A DNA stretch of 31,102 nt. It comes from Holophaga sp. (GTDB lineage Bacteria > Acidobacteriota > Holophagae > Holophagales > Holophagaceae). Of this stretch, positions 8,477 through 16,748 are shown piece after piece. A program made the translations under genes and the position numbers. The notes beneath the pieces were generated by a model, which had not been told where the DNA came from, did not search any database, and was given only the letters and a program-made list of their open reading frames with translations. The stretch covers positions 1 through 31,102 of the forward strand of contig JARLGP010000169.1 of NCBI GenBank assembly GCA_031292735.1, in the 5' to 3' direction. Numbering within the stretch: position 1 is the first letter of the stretch; every line of letters starts with the position of its first letter.

Positions 8477-10720
8477 TCACCCCTGCAGGGCCCGTTCCAA
8501 GGCCGACGCGTGCAGCTCCTGCAACGCGCCGGCCTCGGCGTCCAGCAGGGCCGCCCCGTCCACCAGGACCGTGGCGCGGGTGCCGCCGGTGCTGCCCAGC
8601 CGGGTGAGGGCCACCCGGTGGGTGGCGGCCAGCTTGGCCAGGCTGGATTCCCCTTCGGGCTCCACGCTCACCACGATCCGGCCGGCGCTTTCCCCGAACA
8701 GCAGGGCGTCCAGGCGCAGCCCGGACCGGGACAGCTCCAGCCGGAAGCCCAGGTTGCCGCCGAAGGCGGATTCCAGCACGGCCACCAGCAGCCCGCCTTC
8801 GCTGGGATCGTGGGCGCTGCGCACCAGGCCCATGCGGATGCCTTCGCGCACGCAGGCCTGGAGCCGCAGCTCGTCGTCCAGCCGCAGTTCCGGGCAGGCC
8901 CCGTAGACCTGGCCGGTGCGCTGCTTGAGATACTCGCTGCCGCCCAGCTCGTCCCGGGTCTCGCCCAGCAGGAAGATGCCGCGCCCGGCGCCCTGGAACG
9001 CGGAACCGCAGTACTGGTTGCCGTCGCCGCCGCAGTCCTCGATCAGGCCCACCGCGCCGATCATGGGCGTGGGGTAGATCCCCACCCCTTCGGTGTCGTT
9101 GTAGAGGCTCACGTTGCCGCTGACGATGGGCACGTCCAGGGCCAGGCAGGCCTGGCGGATGCCCAGGATGCCCTGGGCCAGGGCCCACATGTTCTCGGGC
9201 TTTTCCGGGTTGCCGTAGTTCAGGCAGTCGGTGAGGCCGATCGGCTCGGCGCCCACGCAGGCCAGGTTGCGGCAGGCCTCGGCCACCGCGTGGGCGCCGC
9301 CCCAGAACGGGTCCAGGTAGGCGTAGCGGCTGTTGCAATCGCTCTTCATGGCGATGCCCTTGGCGGTCCCCTTGACCCGGATCAGGCCGGCGTCGGCCTC
9401 GCCCTGGCGAAGCAGGGTGTTGCTCCGCACGGTGCCGTCGTACTGCTCGAAGATCCAGCGCTTGCTGGCGATGGTGGGGCTGGCCAGGATCTGCCGCAGG
9501 CAGGCGGGAACCTCCTCCGGGCGCAGGTCGCCGGGCAGGGGCCGGTCCAGCTGGTCCAGGTAGCCGGGCCGGGCCTGGGGCCGGTCGTACTTGGGCGCGG
9601 CGTCGGCCAGGGGCTGGATGGGCAGGTCGATGACCTTGGCCCCGTGCCACAGCCCGATGAAGCGCCCGGAGGCGGTGACCTCGCCGACGATCACCGCGTC
9701 CAGGTCCCACTTGTGCAGGATCCGCTGGATGTCCGCCTCGTGGCCGGGCCTGGCCACCAGCAGCATGCGCTCCTGGCTTTCCGAGAGCATCAGCTCGAAC
9801 GGGGTCATGCCGGTCTCCCGCATGGGGATCTGGTCCAGCTGCAGCTCCAGGCCGGTGCCGGCCCGGGAGGCCATCTCGAAGGAGCTGGAGGTGAGCCCGG
9901 CGGCGCCCATGTCCTGGATGCCGATCACCCAGTCGGTCTGGAAGATCTCCAGGCAGGCCTCCAGCAGCAGCTTTTCGGTGAAGGGGTCGCCCACCTGCAC
10001 CGTGGGGCGCTTCTCCTCGCTGCCCTCGCCGAACTCGCTGGAGGCCATGCTGGCCCCGTGGATGCCGTCGCGGCCGGTCTTGGAGCCGATGTACATCACC
10101 TTGTTGCCCACGCCCGAGGCGTAGCCGGTGAACACCTTGTCCGTATTCAAGACGCCCAGGGTGAAGGCGTTCACCAGGATGTTGCCGTTGTAGCAGCCGT
10201 CGATGGCCACGTCGCCGCCCAGCATGGGGATGCCCATGCAGTTGCCGTAGCCGCTGATGCCGGCGGCCACGCCCTTGACCAGGCCCTTCATGCGCGGCGC
10301 GTCCAGCTCGCCGAAGCGCAGCGAGTTGAGGTTGGCCAGGGGCCGGGCGCCCATGGTGAACACGTCGCGCAGGATGCCGCCGACCCCGGTGGCGGCCCCC
10401 TGGTACGGTTCGATGTAGCTGGGGTGGTTGTGGCTTTCCATCTTGAAGGCCACCGCCCAGCCGTCGCCGATGTCCACCACGCCGGCGTTCTCGCCGGGGC
10501 CCTGGATCACCCGGGGGCCCTCGGTGGGCAGGTGCTTCAGGTGGATCCGGGAGGACTTGTAGGAGCAGTGCTCGCTCCACATGGCGCTGAAGATGCCCAG
10601 TTCGGGATAGGTGGGGGTGCGTCCGTCCAGCAGGTGCAGCGCGGTCCGCCATTCGTCGGGGGACATGCCCAGCTTGAGGGCCAAGGCTTCGTTTACGACA
10701 GGTTCGGCTGGGACTGGCAT
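8477..10720 (-). CDS. purL: Phosphoribosylformylglycinamidine synthase, small-type PurL
   Basis: The 747-residue protein matches the stand-alone (small) PurL. This enzyme makes FGAM from FGAR with ATP and ammonia in de novo purine synthesis, with PurQ as glutaminase and PurS as a third subunit. Visible motifs are the early WSEHCSYK (His51 region), KMESHNHPS (93-101) for ATP/metal binding, the GGxxRD glycine loop near 114-119, the [11 protein letters not shown] motif in the middle, and late HDPSEGGL and GNLGFRLEL segments. The length is typical for small PurL (720-760), and there is no fused glutaminase domain. The ATG at 10720 has GGAG five bases upstream. It lies 45 bases downstream of the PilZ gene on the same strand and may be co-transcribed with it. 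purQ and purS are not in the window. Confidence 0.93.
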   Translation of the reverse strand: MPVPAEPVVNEALALKLGMSPDEWRTALHLLDGRTPTYPELGIFSAMWSEHCSYKSSRIHLKHLPTEGPRVIQGPGENAGVVDIGDGWAVAFKMESHNHPSYIEPYQGAATGVGGILRDVFTMGARPLANLNSLRFGELDAPRMKGLVKGVAAGISGYGNCMGIPMLGGDVAIDGCYNGNILVNAFTLGVLNTDKVFTGYASGVGNKVMYIGSKTGRDGIHGASMASSEFGEGSEEKRPTVQVGDPFTEKLLLEACLEIFQTDWVIGIQDMGAAGLTSSSFEMASRAGTGLELQLDQIPMRETGMTPFELMLSESQERMLLVARPGHEADIQRILHKWDLDAVIVGEVTASGRFIGLWHGAKVIDLPIQPLADAAPKYDRPQARPGYLDQLDRPLPGDLRPEEVPACLRQILASPTIASKRWIFEQYDGTVRSNTLLRQGEADAGLIRVKGTAKGIAMKSDCNSRYAYLDPFWGGAHAVAEACRNLACVGAEPIGLTDCLNYGNPEKPENMWALAQGILGIRQACLALDVPIVSGNVSLYNDTEGVGIYPTPMIGAVGLIEDCGGDGNQYCGSAFQGAGRGIFLLGETRDELGGSEYLKQRTGQVYGACPELRLDDELRLQACVREGIRMGLVRSAHDPSEGGLLVAVLESAFGGNLGFRLELSRSGLRLDALLFGESAGRIVVSVEPEGESSLAKLAATHRVALTRLGSTGGTRATVLVDGAALLDAEAGALQELHASALERALQG

Positions 10721-10765
10721 GGACGCTCCGGAATCCCTTGATTCTCGCAGCTCCAGCGGCTCAAG

Positions 10766-11890
10766 TCACGGTTCGGGGGGCGCCAGGGGGCCGTCGCCGC
10801 CCTGGCGGTGGCGCCGGATGATGCCCTGGGCCAGCCGTTGCAGGAAGGCGCTGCGGGCCGGATTCCAGATCATGGCGCTGGCGGCCTTCCAGTCCCCGGC
10901 CAGTTCGAACAGGGCGGCGCCCTCCAGCTGGGTGCCCAGCAGCAGCACCGGCACCTTGCCGCCGGCCAGCTCCACCAGCGCCTTCAGCCGGCGGCGCTCG
11001 TCGAGGCTGCCGCCGTTCACGTGGAAGATGGCCAGGGGCGGGGTCGCGGCCAGGGCGTCCTTCATGGCCTGGACCGAAAGGGGGATCCGGACCAGCGGCT
11101 GGACCGGGCGCAGCACCTCGCGCAGGGCCTCCTCCAGCTCCGCGTCGCCGCTCACCAGCAGGATTCCGGACGGGCCCGCCGCGTTCCCGGGCTTGCGCTC
11201 CCCCATCAGGTTGCGCTCCCGCTTCAGGGCCAGGCGCTCCTGGTCCTCCTCGCGGCGCTGGAACACCCACCGGGACAGGGGCTCCTCCACCGCCTCCGGC
11301 AGCTTGGGGGTGAATTCCAGGCCGATGCTGCGCGGCCCCATGTGGCGGATCTCGCCCCGGGCTTCGATCTGCAGATCCTCGCTGAGCGGGATGCTGAGGA
11401 CGAGCACGGAACCCACCTGGAGGCTGGTGCCGGCCAGGTCCATCTGGGCGTGGATGCGGGCGCCGCGGGTGTTGAGGTCCACCAGGGCGGCCTGCAGCAG
11501 CTCCCCCCGGGGGGTGCCGTAGGTCACCACCACCCGGCCCACCCGGTCCACCCGGTACTCGGTGCGGTGGTCGTTCTCCTCCATCTGCTTGGGGATGCTC
11601 AGTCGCAGGGTGCGCCGGCCCTGGTGCAGGCCGAGCCCCAGCAGCCGCACCGGCGCCTCCATGAAACCGAGCCCCATGGGGAACCGGATCTTCAGCTCGG
11701 CGCCGCGCAGGCTGAAGGTGGCGTCCTCCCGGCTCATGGTGGCGGCCACCTGCAGCTCGCCGGCCTCCAGGGCCACGAAAAAGGATTCGAAGCGCAGGTA
11801 GGCGGTGACCAGGATGACCAGCTCGTTGCGGGCGCACGCCTGAGCCAGGATCTGCTGGATGGCATCCGGTCGTTTCAGCGCTGCGGCCAA
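10766..11890 (-). CDS. PilZ-domain protein with a C-terminal receiver-like domain lacking the phospho-Asp
   Basis: This 374-residue protein appears to have three parts. Residues about 10-100 form a beta-rich N-terminal region resembling the YcgR-type domain that precedes PilZ. Residues about 105-200 form a PilZ domain, with the c-di-GMP-binding RxxxR (Arg109-Arg113) and a DxNxxG loop (138-143) in place of the usual D/NxSxxG. After a charged linker (205-235), residues 241-360 resemble a response-regulator receiver (ILLVSGDAELEEAL at the start). The position after strand 3, where the phosphorylated Asp should be, reads FHVN. It is probably a cytoplasmic c-di-GMP effector; the partner is unknown. 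The start is TTG at 11890, four bases after GGAGG. No ATG occurs near the N-terminus. Confidence 0.7.
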   Translation of the reverse strand: MAAALKRPDAIQQILAQACARNELVILVTAYLRFESFFVALEAGELQVAATMSREDATFSLRGAELKIRFPMGLGFMEAPVRLLGLGLHQGRRTLRLSIPKQMEENDHRTEYRVDRVGRVVVTYGTPRGELLQAALVDLNTRGARIHAQMDLAGTSLQVGSVLVLSIPLSEDLQIEARGEIRHMGPRSIGLEFTPKLPEAVEEPLSRWVFQRREEDQERLALKRERNLMGERKPGNAAGPSGILLVSGDAELEEALREVLRPVQPLVRIPLSVQAMKDALAATPPLAIFHVNGGSLDERRRLKALVELAGGKVPVLLLGTQLEGAALFELAGDWKAASAMIWNPARSAFLQRLAQGIIRRHRQGGDGPLAPPEP

Positions 11891-11983
11891 GGGGCCTCCG
11901 ATACTTTCGCTATCATGCTAGGGGCGGCCTTTAGTTTAAGATCAGCTTCCCGGTGGATGGAACCCGAACCTTGAGGAAACCGC

Positions 11984-13639
11984 ATGTCCCGCCCAAGCAC
12001 CCTTCTGCTCTACAGCGCCCCCAGGAGCGGATTCGGGGACGAGTGGATGACCTTCCTGCCCATCGGCCTGGGCTTCCTCCAGGCCATGCTGGCGTCCCGG
12101 GGCTTCCCCTGCCGCCTGGCCAACCTGAGCGGCAAGGGCCGCAAGGAGATCCTGGCCTACCTGCGCGGGCGCCAGCCCCAGGTGATCGGCGTCTCCATGT
12201 TCACCTTCAACCGCAAGCGCAGCTGCGACCTGCTCCAGCTGGCCCGGGAGGCCTGCCCGGAGGCCCTGCTGCTGGCCGGCGGACCGCACCCCACCCACCT
12301 GGCCGGGGAAGTGTTCGAGGACTGCCCGGCCCTGGACGCCATCATCAAGGGCGAAGGGGAACGGCCGCTGCTGGGCATCCTGGAACGGCTGGACAGCGCC
12401 GGCCCGGACGGCTGGCGGAACGCCCCGGGCCTCATCCTGCGCGAGGGCGAGACCGCCTCGCTGCCGCCCCTGGAGGACCTGGACCTCATGGGCGCCCCGG
12501 TGGAACACTTCGAGGCGGACTTCCTGGATGACCCCGGCCAGCTGTCCTACCTGAGCACCAGCCGGGGCTGCCCGGCCACCTGCAACTTCTGCAACACCCC
12601 CGAGTTCTGGGGCAGCAGCGTGCGCTTCCGCAGCCCCGGGGCGGTGCTCCGGGAGATGGTGCTGCTGCGCGAGAAGCTCGGCCTCACCTACTACAGCTTC
12701 CGGGACGACACCTTCACCGCCAACCGCACCCGGATCCTCACCCTCATGGAGCTGATCCGCCAGTCCGGCCTGCATCCCCTGTGGAACTGCCAGAGCCGGG
12801 TGAACCTGGTGGACGAGGAACGGCTGGTGGCCATGAAGCGGGCCGGCTGCGAGTTCATGCAGTTCGGGGTGGAGCACGGCAGCGAGCGGGTGCTGGAGCT
12901 GCTGGACAAGGGCACCAGCATGAAGCACGCCCGCCGGGCCCTGTCCCTGGTGCGCAAGGTGGGCATGAACCTGGGCATCTACCTGATCACCGGCATTCCG
13001 GGCGAGCAGTGGGAGGACGTGGAGGCCAGCGCCGAGCTCATCCGCGCCACCCGGCCGCACGATGTGCAGATCTCGCCCCTGGCCCTCTATCCCGGCACCC
13101 GGTTGTTCGACCGCTATCGCCAGGAGGGCCGGATCAGCAAGGACTTCTTCCGCGGCTCCGGCGACGCCGAGATCTTCGCCCGGGTGGACGCCCATACCGA
13201 GCGGGCCCTGCGCCACCTGGCCGAGGTGAGCGCCCAGGTGCGGCCCAGGGCCGTCTATACCCCCGAGGAGTTTGCGGAACAAAAGAAATGGCTCGGGTTC
13301 TGCGCCGTCACCAACCTCCTGTGCGGCGAGGCCGCGGAGGAGGCCGGCCGGGCCATCGAGGCCGAGGCCGAATACAGCGAGGTGGTCGCCGCCGAGCCCG
13401 GCAACCCCTGGGGCTTCCTGAAGCGGGCCCTGCTGCACCGCCACCAGGGCCGCGCCGCGGAGGCCAGCGCCGACCTGGCGGAAGTGCTGGCCCTGGCCCC
13501 GCGCAACCCGGAGGCGCTGGAACTGCAGCAGCAGTGGCGCACCCCGGCGCGGAAAGGCCGGCGCTGGAGCCCGGCCCAGGGCCCCGCGGCCGAGATGAAG
13601 GGCGCCGAGGCGTTCCTGGCCCCCCGGAACAAGCCTTAA
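11984..13639 (+). CDS. B12-binding-domain radical SAM protein with C-terminal TPR-like repeats
   Basis: The 551-residue protein has an N-terminal cobalamin-binding-like Rossmann domain (about 1-160, with LAGGPHPT and IIKGEGE). A radical SAM core follows, with the iron-sulfur motif CPATCNFC (Cys196, Cys200, Cys203). The canonical DxHxxG histidine loop that ligates cobalamin is not seen, as in many members of this class. After about residue 430 the sequence becomes Ala/Leu/Glu-rich with two TPR-like helix pairs (AIEAEAEYSEVVAAEPGNPW and the following ASADLAEVLALAPRNPEA). Related enzymes methylate or rearrange unactivated carbons, but the substrate is unknown. The ATG at 11984 follows GAGG. It is divergent from the PilZ gene with 93 bases between. 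No biosynthetic partners lie beside it. Confidence 0.82.
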   Translation: MSRPSTLLLYSAPRSGFGDEWMTFLPIGLGFLQAMLASRGFPCRLANLSGKGRKEILAYLRGRQPQVIGVSMFTFNRKRSCDLLQLAREACPEALLLAGGPHPTHLAGEVFEDCPALDAIIKGEGERPLLGILERLDSAGPDGWRNAPGLILREGETASLPPLEDLDLMGAPVEHFEADFLDDPGQLSYLSTSRGCPATCNFCNTPEFWGSSVRFRSPGAVLREMVLLREKLGLTYYSFRDDTFTANRTRILTLMELIRQSGLHPLWNCQSRVNLVDEERLVAMKRAGCEFMQFGVEHGSERVLELLDKGTSMKHARRALSLVRKVGMNLGIYLITGIPGEQWEDVEASAELIRATRPHDVQISPLALYPGTRLFDRYRQEGRISKDFFRGSGDAEIFARVDAHTERALRHLAEVSAQVRPRAVYTPEEFAEQKKWLGFCAVTNLLCGEAAEEAGRAIEAEAEYSEVVAAEPGNPWGFLKRALLHRHQGRAAEASADLAEVLALAPRNPEALELQQQWRTPARKGRRWSPAQGPAAEMKGAEAFLAPRNKP

Positions 13640-13736
13640 CTTTATAAAATTGTTATTTAGAACTTTCAACATTGTGCCTGCATCCGGTAGGTGGCGCGCC
13701 GCCTTTTCCCCGATTCAAGCTCAATGGGAGTTTCTT

Positions 13737-14675
13737 ATGAATAATCGAGTTATTGGCCTCAACCTCTTGGTGGCAGCCGGACTGGTCGCCTCCATGCCGC
13801 TGGCGGCGGATCCGCTGCAGCAGGCCTGCCATTCCGGATTGTTCCGGCGGGCCGACGCGGATCCCAAGGACCACCCCTTGCCGGCCGTCCAGAAGCTGGA
13901 AGCCCTGGTCAACCAGAACAGCTTCAAGATCCGGGATGCGCGCAACGGCGAACAGTTCGTCTACCAGGTTTACGGGTCCCACCCCGGCGCCGGCACCGCG
14001 GCCCTGAAGGACCTGGGCGAGGATTTCCCGGCCGACGGCACCACCCTGGTGGCGGCGGTGGACCTCACCGGCTGCGGGGTGTCCGACCTCATCTACGCCC
14101 GCAAGGACTGGGGCGGCTGGAAGGTGCTCAGCAACGGCACCCGTCTGGGCAAGCCGTTCCAGGGGTTCGTGGCCGGGGTCTACGAAAAGACCCAGGATGC
14201 CCCGAAGGCCGAGACCATCCCCGCCGACACCCGGGAGATGGTGGTGGACAACGACCTGCTGGCGGTGGTGGGTGATTTCCTGGGCAACGGCACCGAGCAG
14301 CTGGCCTACACCCGGCCCGGGTGGAGCCAGATGTACGTGGTGGGCAACCACGGGGTCACCCAGATGGCCGTGAACCTGGCCGGCATCGAGGGCAACGGCC
14401 CCGGCCCCCGGGTGCACTGGCTGTTCCCGTTCAAGAGCCGGGCCAAGGGCGTGCACCACACCCGGATCGCCTACTACCGCATGGGCCGCGAGGAGCTGGT
14501 CACCTTCGCCCCCAGGGGCATGGCCTTCAAGCGCGTGCCGATCCCACTGAAGGGCAACTGGGAGAAACTGAGCCAGAACACCCTCGACTGGCCGCAAAAG
14601 GCCCCCAGCCAAGTCGAGCAGAAGGCCGAGGAGGTCAAGGACGCCGTCGCCAACGCGGTGGGGTTGGGCAAGTGA
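13737..14675 (+). CDS. Secreted protein with FG-GAP/VCBS-like repeats, function unknown
   Basis: The 312-residue protein begins with a Sec signal peptide (hydrophobic core LNLLVAAGLVASMPLAA, cleavage near residue 24). Two segments resemble FG-GAP/VCBS-type repeats: AAVDLTGCGVSDLIYARKDW and the later AVVGDFLGNGTEQLAYTRPG. Each has a D-x-G/N-x-G turn followed by a hydrophobic strand. The C-terminal 40 residues are Lys/Glu/Val-rich and probably helical. Such proteins are usually periplasmic or extracellular and may bind calcium, but I cannot name a function. ATG 13737 is chosen because GGGAG lies seven bases upstream and the signal peptide starts there. An AT-rich stretch (13640-13680) before it probably carries its promoter. 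A strong stem-loop follows the stop. Confidence 0.7.
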   Translation: MNNRVIGLNLLVAAGLVASMPLAADPLQQACHSGLFRRADADPKDHPLPAVQKLEALVNQNSFKIRDARNGEQFVYQVYGSHPGAGTAALKDLGEDFPADGTTLVAAVDLTGCGVSDLIYARKDWGGWKVLSNGTRLGKPFQGFVAGVYEKTQDAPKAETIPADTREMVVDNDLLAVVGDFLGNGTEQLAYTRPGWSQMYVVGNHGVTQMAVNLAGIEGNGPGPRVHWLFPFKSRAKGVHHTRIAYYRMGREELVTFAPRGMAFKRVPIPLKGNWEKLSQNTLDWPQKAPSQVEQKAEEVKDAVANAVGLGK

Positions 14676-14696
14676 CGGTTTGAGCACCTGAGACCT

Positions 14697-14726
14697 GCCG
14701 GCGTGGGCCCGTCCGCCCGCGCCGGC
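14697..14726 (+). terminator. Stem-loop terminator after the secreted FG-GAP-like gene
   Basis: GCCGGCGTGGGC (14697-14708) pairs with GCCCGCGCCGGC (14715-14726) over 12 positions, with one G-U pair and a six-base loop. A moderately T-rich run (ATTGTTGTGT) follows from 14731. It lies 21 bases after the stop at 14675. Confidence 0.6.
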
Positions 14727-14730
14727 CGAG

Positions 14731-14904
14731 ATTGTTGTGTCCCATTGGAGTTGATCCTGGTTGTCGCCGAGGATGCGTCGCCAGCGTTGCAGGCCAAGGT
14801 ACCGCACAAGCCGGTGGCGCAGCTGCTCTCGTAATGCAGCTGACCACCGGTTTGGCGTGCTGTGCCCTGGGCGGGCAGGGGGTTCTCGTCGCAGACGATG
14901 TTAA
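14731..14904. other. Unassigned GC-rich stretch, no convincing gene
   Basis: This segment between the terminator and the AT-rich island has coding-like composition but no supported gene. Short frames exist on both strands: a plus-strand frame ending at 14834 (KPVAQLLS), and a minus-strand frame containing RYLGLQRWRRILGDN. Neither has a ribosome-binding site or a recognised domain. It may be a gene remnant. Confidence 0.3.
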
Positions 14905-15260
14905 AAGGATGTTTTCAAATAAATCGAGAACGGATATGGATCGAATCTGCCATCGTAATTATTATTTAAAAAATATATAATAAAATATAAAATTTAAACT
15001 TTATTTAATTTGGTGTTTAAACATTTAATTTTAAATCAAATCACGATCGTGGGTCCATTAGCAGGATCACTCGGGTCATTGCAACAAATCAATCCAGGAT
15101 AATAATGATTAGTGAGGCCAATTTTGAAATAAAATTTCATCAAAAAAAGCTTATCTTAAACAAAATTATGTTTCATCTGCAAAAATGGCTGATTTCGATT
15201 TTCGTCTGACATGAGATTTAATCTCGTCAGACAAGAACGCATTTTTTCTCTTGACAGGAA
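14905..15260. other. AT-rich regulatory island upstream of the amino-acid transport operon
   Basis: About 350 bases of mainly A and T, with several palindromes: GTTTAAAC near 15014, CACGATCGTG (15042-15051), and the double GTNNNAC element at 15202-15234. There is no plausible reading frame. It most likely holds the promoter and operators of the operon that starts at 15421. Confidence 0.55.
15202..15234. promoter_or_regulatory. Predicted double operator for a FadR-type GntR regulator
   Basis: Two sites, TCGTCTGACAT (15202-15212) and TCGTCAGACAA (15224-15234), carry the GTNNNAC core. The second fits the FadR-subfamily consensus TNGTNNNACNA exactly; the first has one mismatch at its last base. 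Their centres are 22 bp apart, about two helical turns. GTCTGAC and GTCAGAC are also inverted copies of each other, and GAGATT/AATCTC is nested between them, so the whole element forms a large imperfect palindrome. The operon downstream encodes a FadR-type GntR protein (21453-22193), the most obvious ligand. The binding itself is inferred. Confidence 0.55.
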
Positions 15261-15278
15261 AAACAGGGCAGTTACCTT
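15251..15278 (+). promoter_or_regulatory. Possible promoter of the transport operon
   Basis: A perfect -35 TTGACA (15251-15256) is followed after 16 bases by a weak -10 TACCTT (15273-15278). It lies just downstream of the double operator and about 140 bases before the first gene. The weak -10 would suit an activated or tightly regulated promoter. Confidence 0.35.
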
Positions 15279-15349
15279 TCATTCATAGCTTCAACAAACC
15301 CGTGCGGGGCATTCCTCAAGCAAGCTGAAAGGCCAAACCTAATGTCGGC

Positions 15350-15371
15350 ATACGCACCCATGGTGCCGTAT
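15350..15371. repeat. Imperfect palindrome in the operon leader
   Basis: ATACGCACC (15350-15358) pairs with GGTGCCGTAT (15362-15371), with one bulged C, in the leader 50 bases before the first gene. It could be an operator or an mRNA hairpin. Confidence 0.3.
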
Positions 15372-15420
15372 CGAGGGAAGTCTGTCTGTTAACCGCAGTA
15401 TCACCCGAATGGAGAATACG

Positions 15421-16674
15421 ATGGGTAAGGAAATGAATCTCGTTGCTGGCATCTGGATGCTGGCCACCATGGGGCTGACCCCCGCCATGGGGCAGGGCGC
15501 TTCCGCCGAATTCAAGCTGGGCATCATGTCGCCCTATACTGGCCCAGCCGCGCAGACCGGGACCGAGATCAAGAATGGCGCCAGCATGGCCTTCGACGCC
15601 ATCCACTGGCAGATCGGCAAGTACAAGATCGTCCCGGTGTGGATCGACGAGCAGTCGGATCCCTCCAAGGCGACCAATGCCTACGAACAGGCGGTGGTGC
15701 AGAACCACATCCAGGCCGGCCTGCTCAACTGGCATAGCTCGGTGGCGGTGGCGGTCATGGAGGTCACGGCCAAGTACAAGATCCCTCACCTGTTGGGAAC
15801 CGGGTCCACCGAACTGGTGAACGAGAAGTTCAATTCCAACCGCGCCAAGTACGACCACTGGATGATCAAGTCCTGGCCCATTCCCACCAAACTGAGCGTC
15901 GCCTATGTCCAGGCGATCGATGCCGCGGTCAAGGCCGGGACCTACAAGCCCAAGAACAAGACGGTCGCGATCTACGCCGAAGATACCGATCTCGGCCGCA
16001 CCGTGGGCAACGGGTTCCGCGACCAGTTCACCCGGGCCGGCTGGAAGATCGTTGCCCAGGAATACTTTCCCATCAGCCAGACCGACTTCTATCCTTTGCT
16101 GAACAAGTTCAAGGCCCTGCACCCGGATGTGGTCGCCGGAACCAGCACCGCCGCGCCTGCGCTTTCGGCATTCATCAAACAGGCGGACGAAGTGGGGCTG
16201 AAGAGCCTGATCATCGCCGATGGCCTTGGCTGGTTCGGCGATTGGTACAAATTGACCGGCAACTCTTCGAATTTCGTGCTGGATGAGATTCCTGCCTGGG
16301 GCTCCGGAAACGGCAAGGCCTTTGCCGCATCCTACAAGGTCAAGTTCGGCTATGTCCCCAGCCCTTCCACCGCTGGAATCGGGTTCGACAGTGCCAATTT
16401 CTTCATCAAGATGGCCAAGGAAATCACCACCAAAGGCGGCCAGCTCACCAGTGACTCGATCTACAACTTCGTCAAGAACAATGTCTGGACCGGCAAGTGG
16501 ACCTACAAAGACGGAATCGTCATGAAGGAATACAAGTACACCAAGGAGACCATCCCTGATCCGGTCGTCGGGCCCAGCATGTATACCTTCCCGGTGCTCC
16601 AGTACCACGCCGGGAGCGGCAAGATCGTCTTCCCAACGGACTGGGCTGAATCCAAGCTGCAGACCAAACCCTGA
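15421..16674 (+). CDS. Branched-chain-type amino-acid ABC transporter, periplasmic binding protein
   Basis: The 417-residue protein is a type I periplasmic binding protein of the Leu/Ile/Val (LivJ, Peripla_BP_6) family. A signal peptide spans about 1-29 (hydrophobic LVAGIWMLATMGLTPAMG, cleavage near ASA). The mature part opens with FKLGIMSPYTGPAAQTGTE, the usual first strand and ligand-binding loop. It continues with VWIDEQSDPSKATNAYEQ and a second lobe from about residue 150 (VAIYAEDTDLGRTVGNGF). It should capture an amino acid or similar small molecule and deliver it to the LivH/LivM permeases. The racemase-like gene downstream suggests proline or hydroxyproline. ATG 15421 is chosen because GGAG lies six bases upstream; the ATG at 15409 overlaps that site. 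It is the first gene of the operon. Confidence 0.88.
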   Translation: MGKEMNLVAGIWMLATMGLTPAMGQGASAEFKLGIMSPYTGPAAQTGTEIKNGASMAFDAIHWQIGKYKIVPVWIDEQSDPSKATNAYEQAVVQNHIQAGLLNWHSSVAVAVMEVTAKYKIPHLLGTGSTELVNEKFNSNRAKYDHWMIKSWPIPTKLSVAYVQAIDAAVKAGTYKPKNKTVAIYAEDTDLGRTVGNGFRDQFTRAGWKIVAQEYFPISQTDFYPLLNKFKALHPDVVAGTSTAAPALSAFIKQADEVGLKSLIIADGLGWFGDWYKLTGNSSNFVLDEIPAWGSGNGKAFAASYKVKFGYVPSPSTAGIGFDSANFFIKMAKEITTKGGQLTSDSIYNFVKNNVWTGKWTYKDGIVMKEYKYTKETIPDPVVGPSMYTFPVLQYHAGSGKIVFPTDWAESKLQTKP

Positions 16675-16692
16675 GCCAGGACACCAGATACG

Positions 16693-16729
16693 GGGTGGCA
16701 GCGGTTTCGTGAAAGGGATGCTACCACCC
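16693..16729 (+). promoter_or_regulatory. Stem-loop between binding-protein gene and ABC genes
   Basis: GGGTGGCAGC (16693-16702) pairs with GCTACCACCC (16720-16729) with a single mismatch, and an inner TTTC/GAAA pair closes the loop. No T-run follows. A stem like this after a binding-protein gene often protects the upstream mRNA, so that more binding protein than permease is made; that role is inferred here. Confidence 0.45.
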
Positions 16730-16748
16730 TGTTGCGCGAGGTTTCAAC

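Noticed and set aside
8510..10741. 743-codon plus-strand open frame opposite purL
   Set aside because: It is a composition shadow: low-complexity Gly/Ala/His/Gln-rich translation with no domain, exactly antisense to a clear PurL.
14732..14980. 82-codon plus-strand frame in the gap before the transport operon
   Set aside because: No ribosome-binding site, runs from GC-rich into AT-rich DNA, and matches no domain I know.
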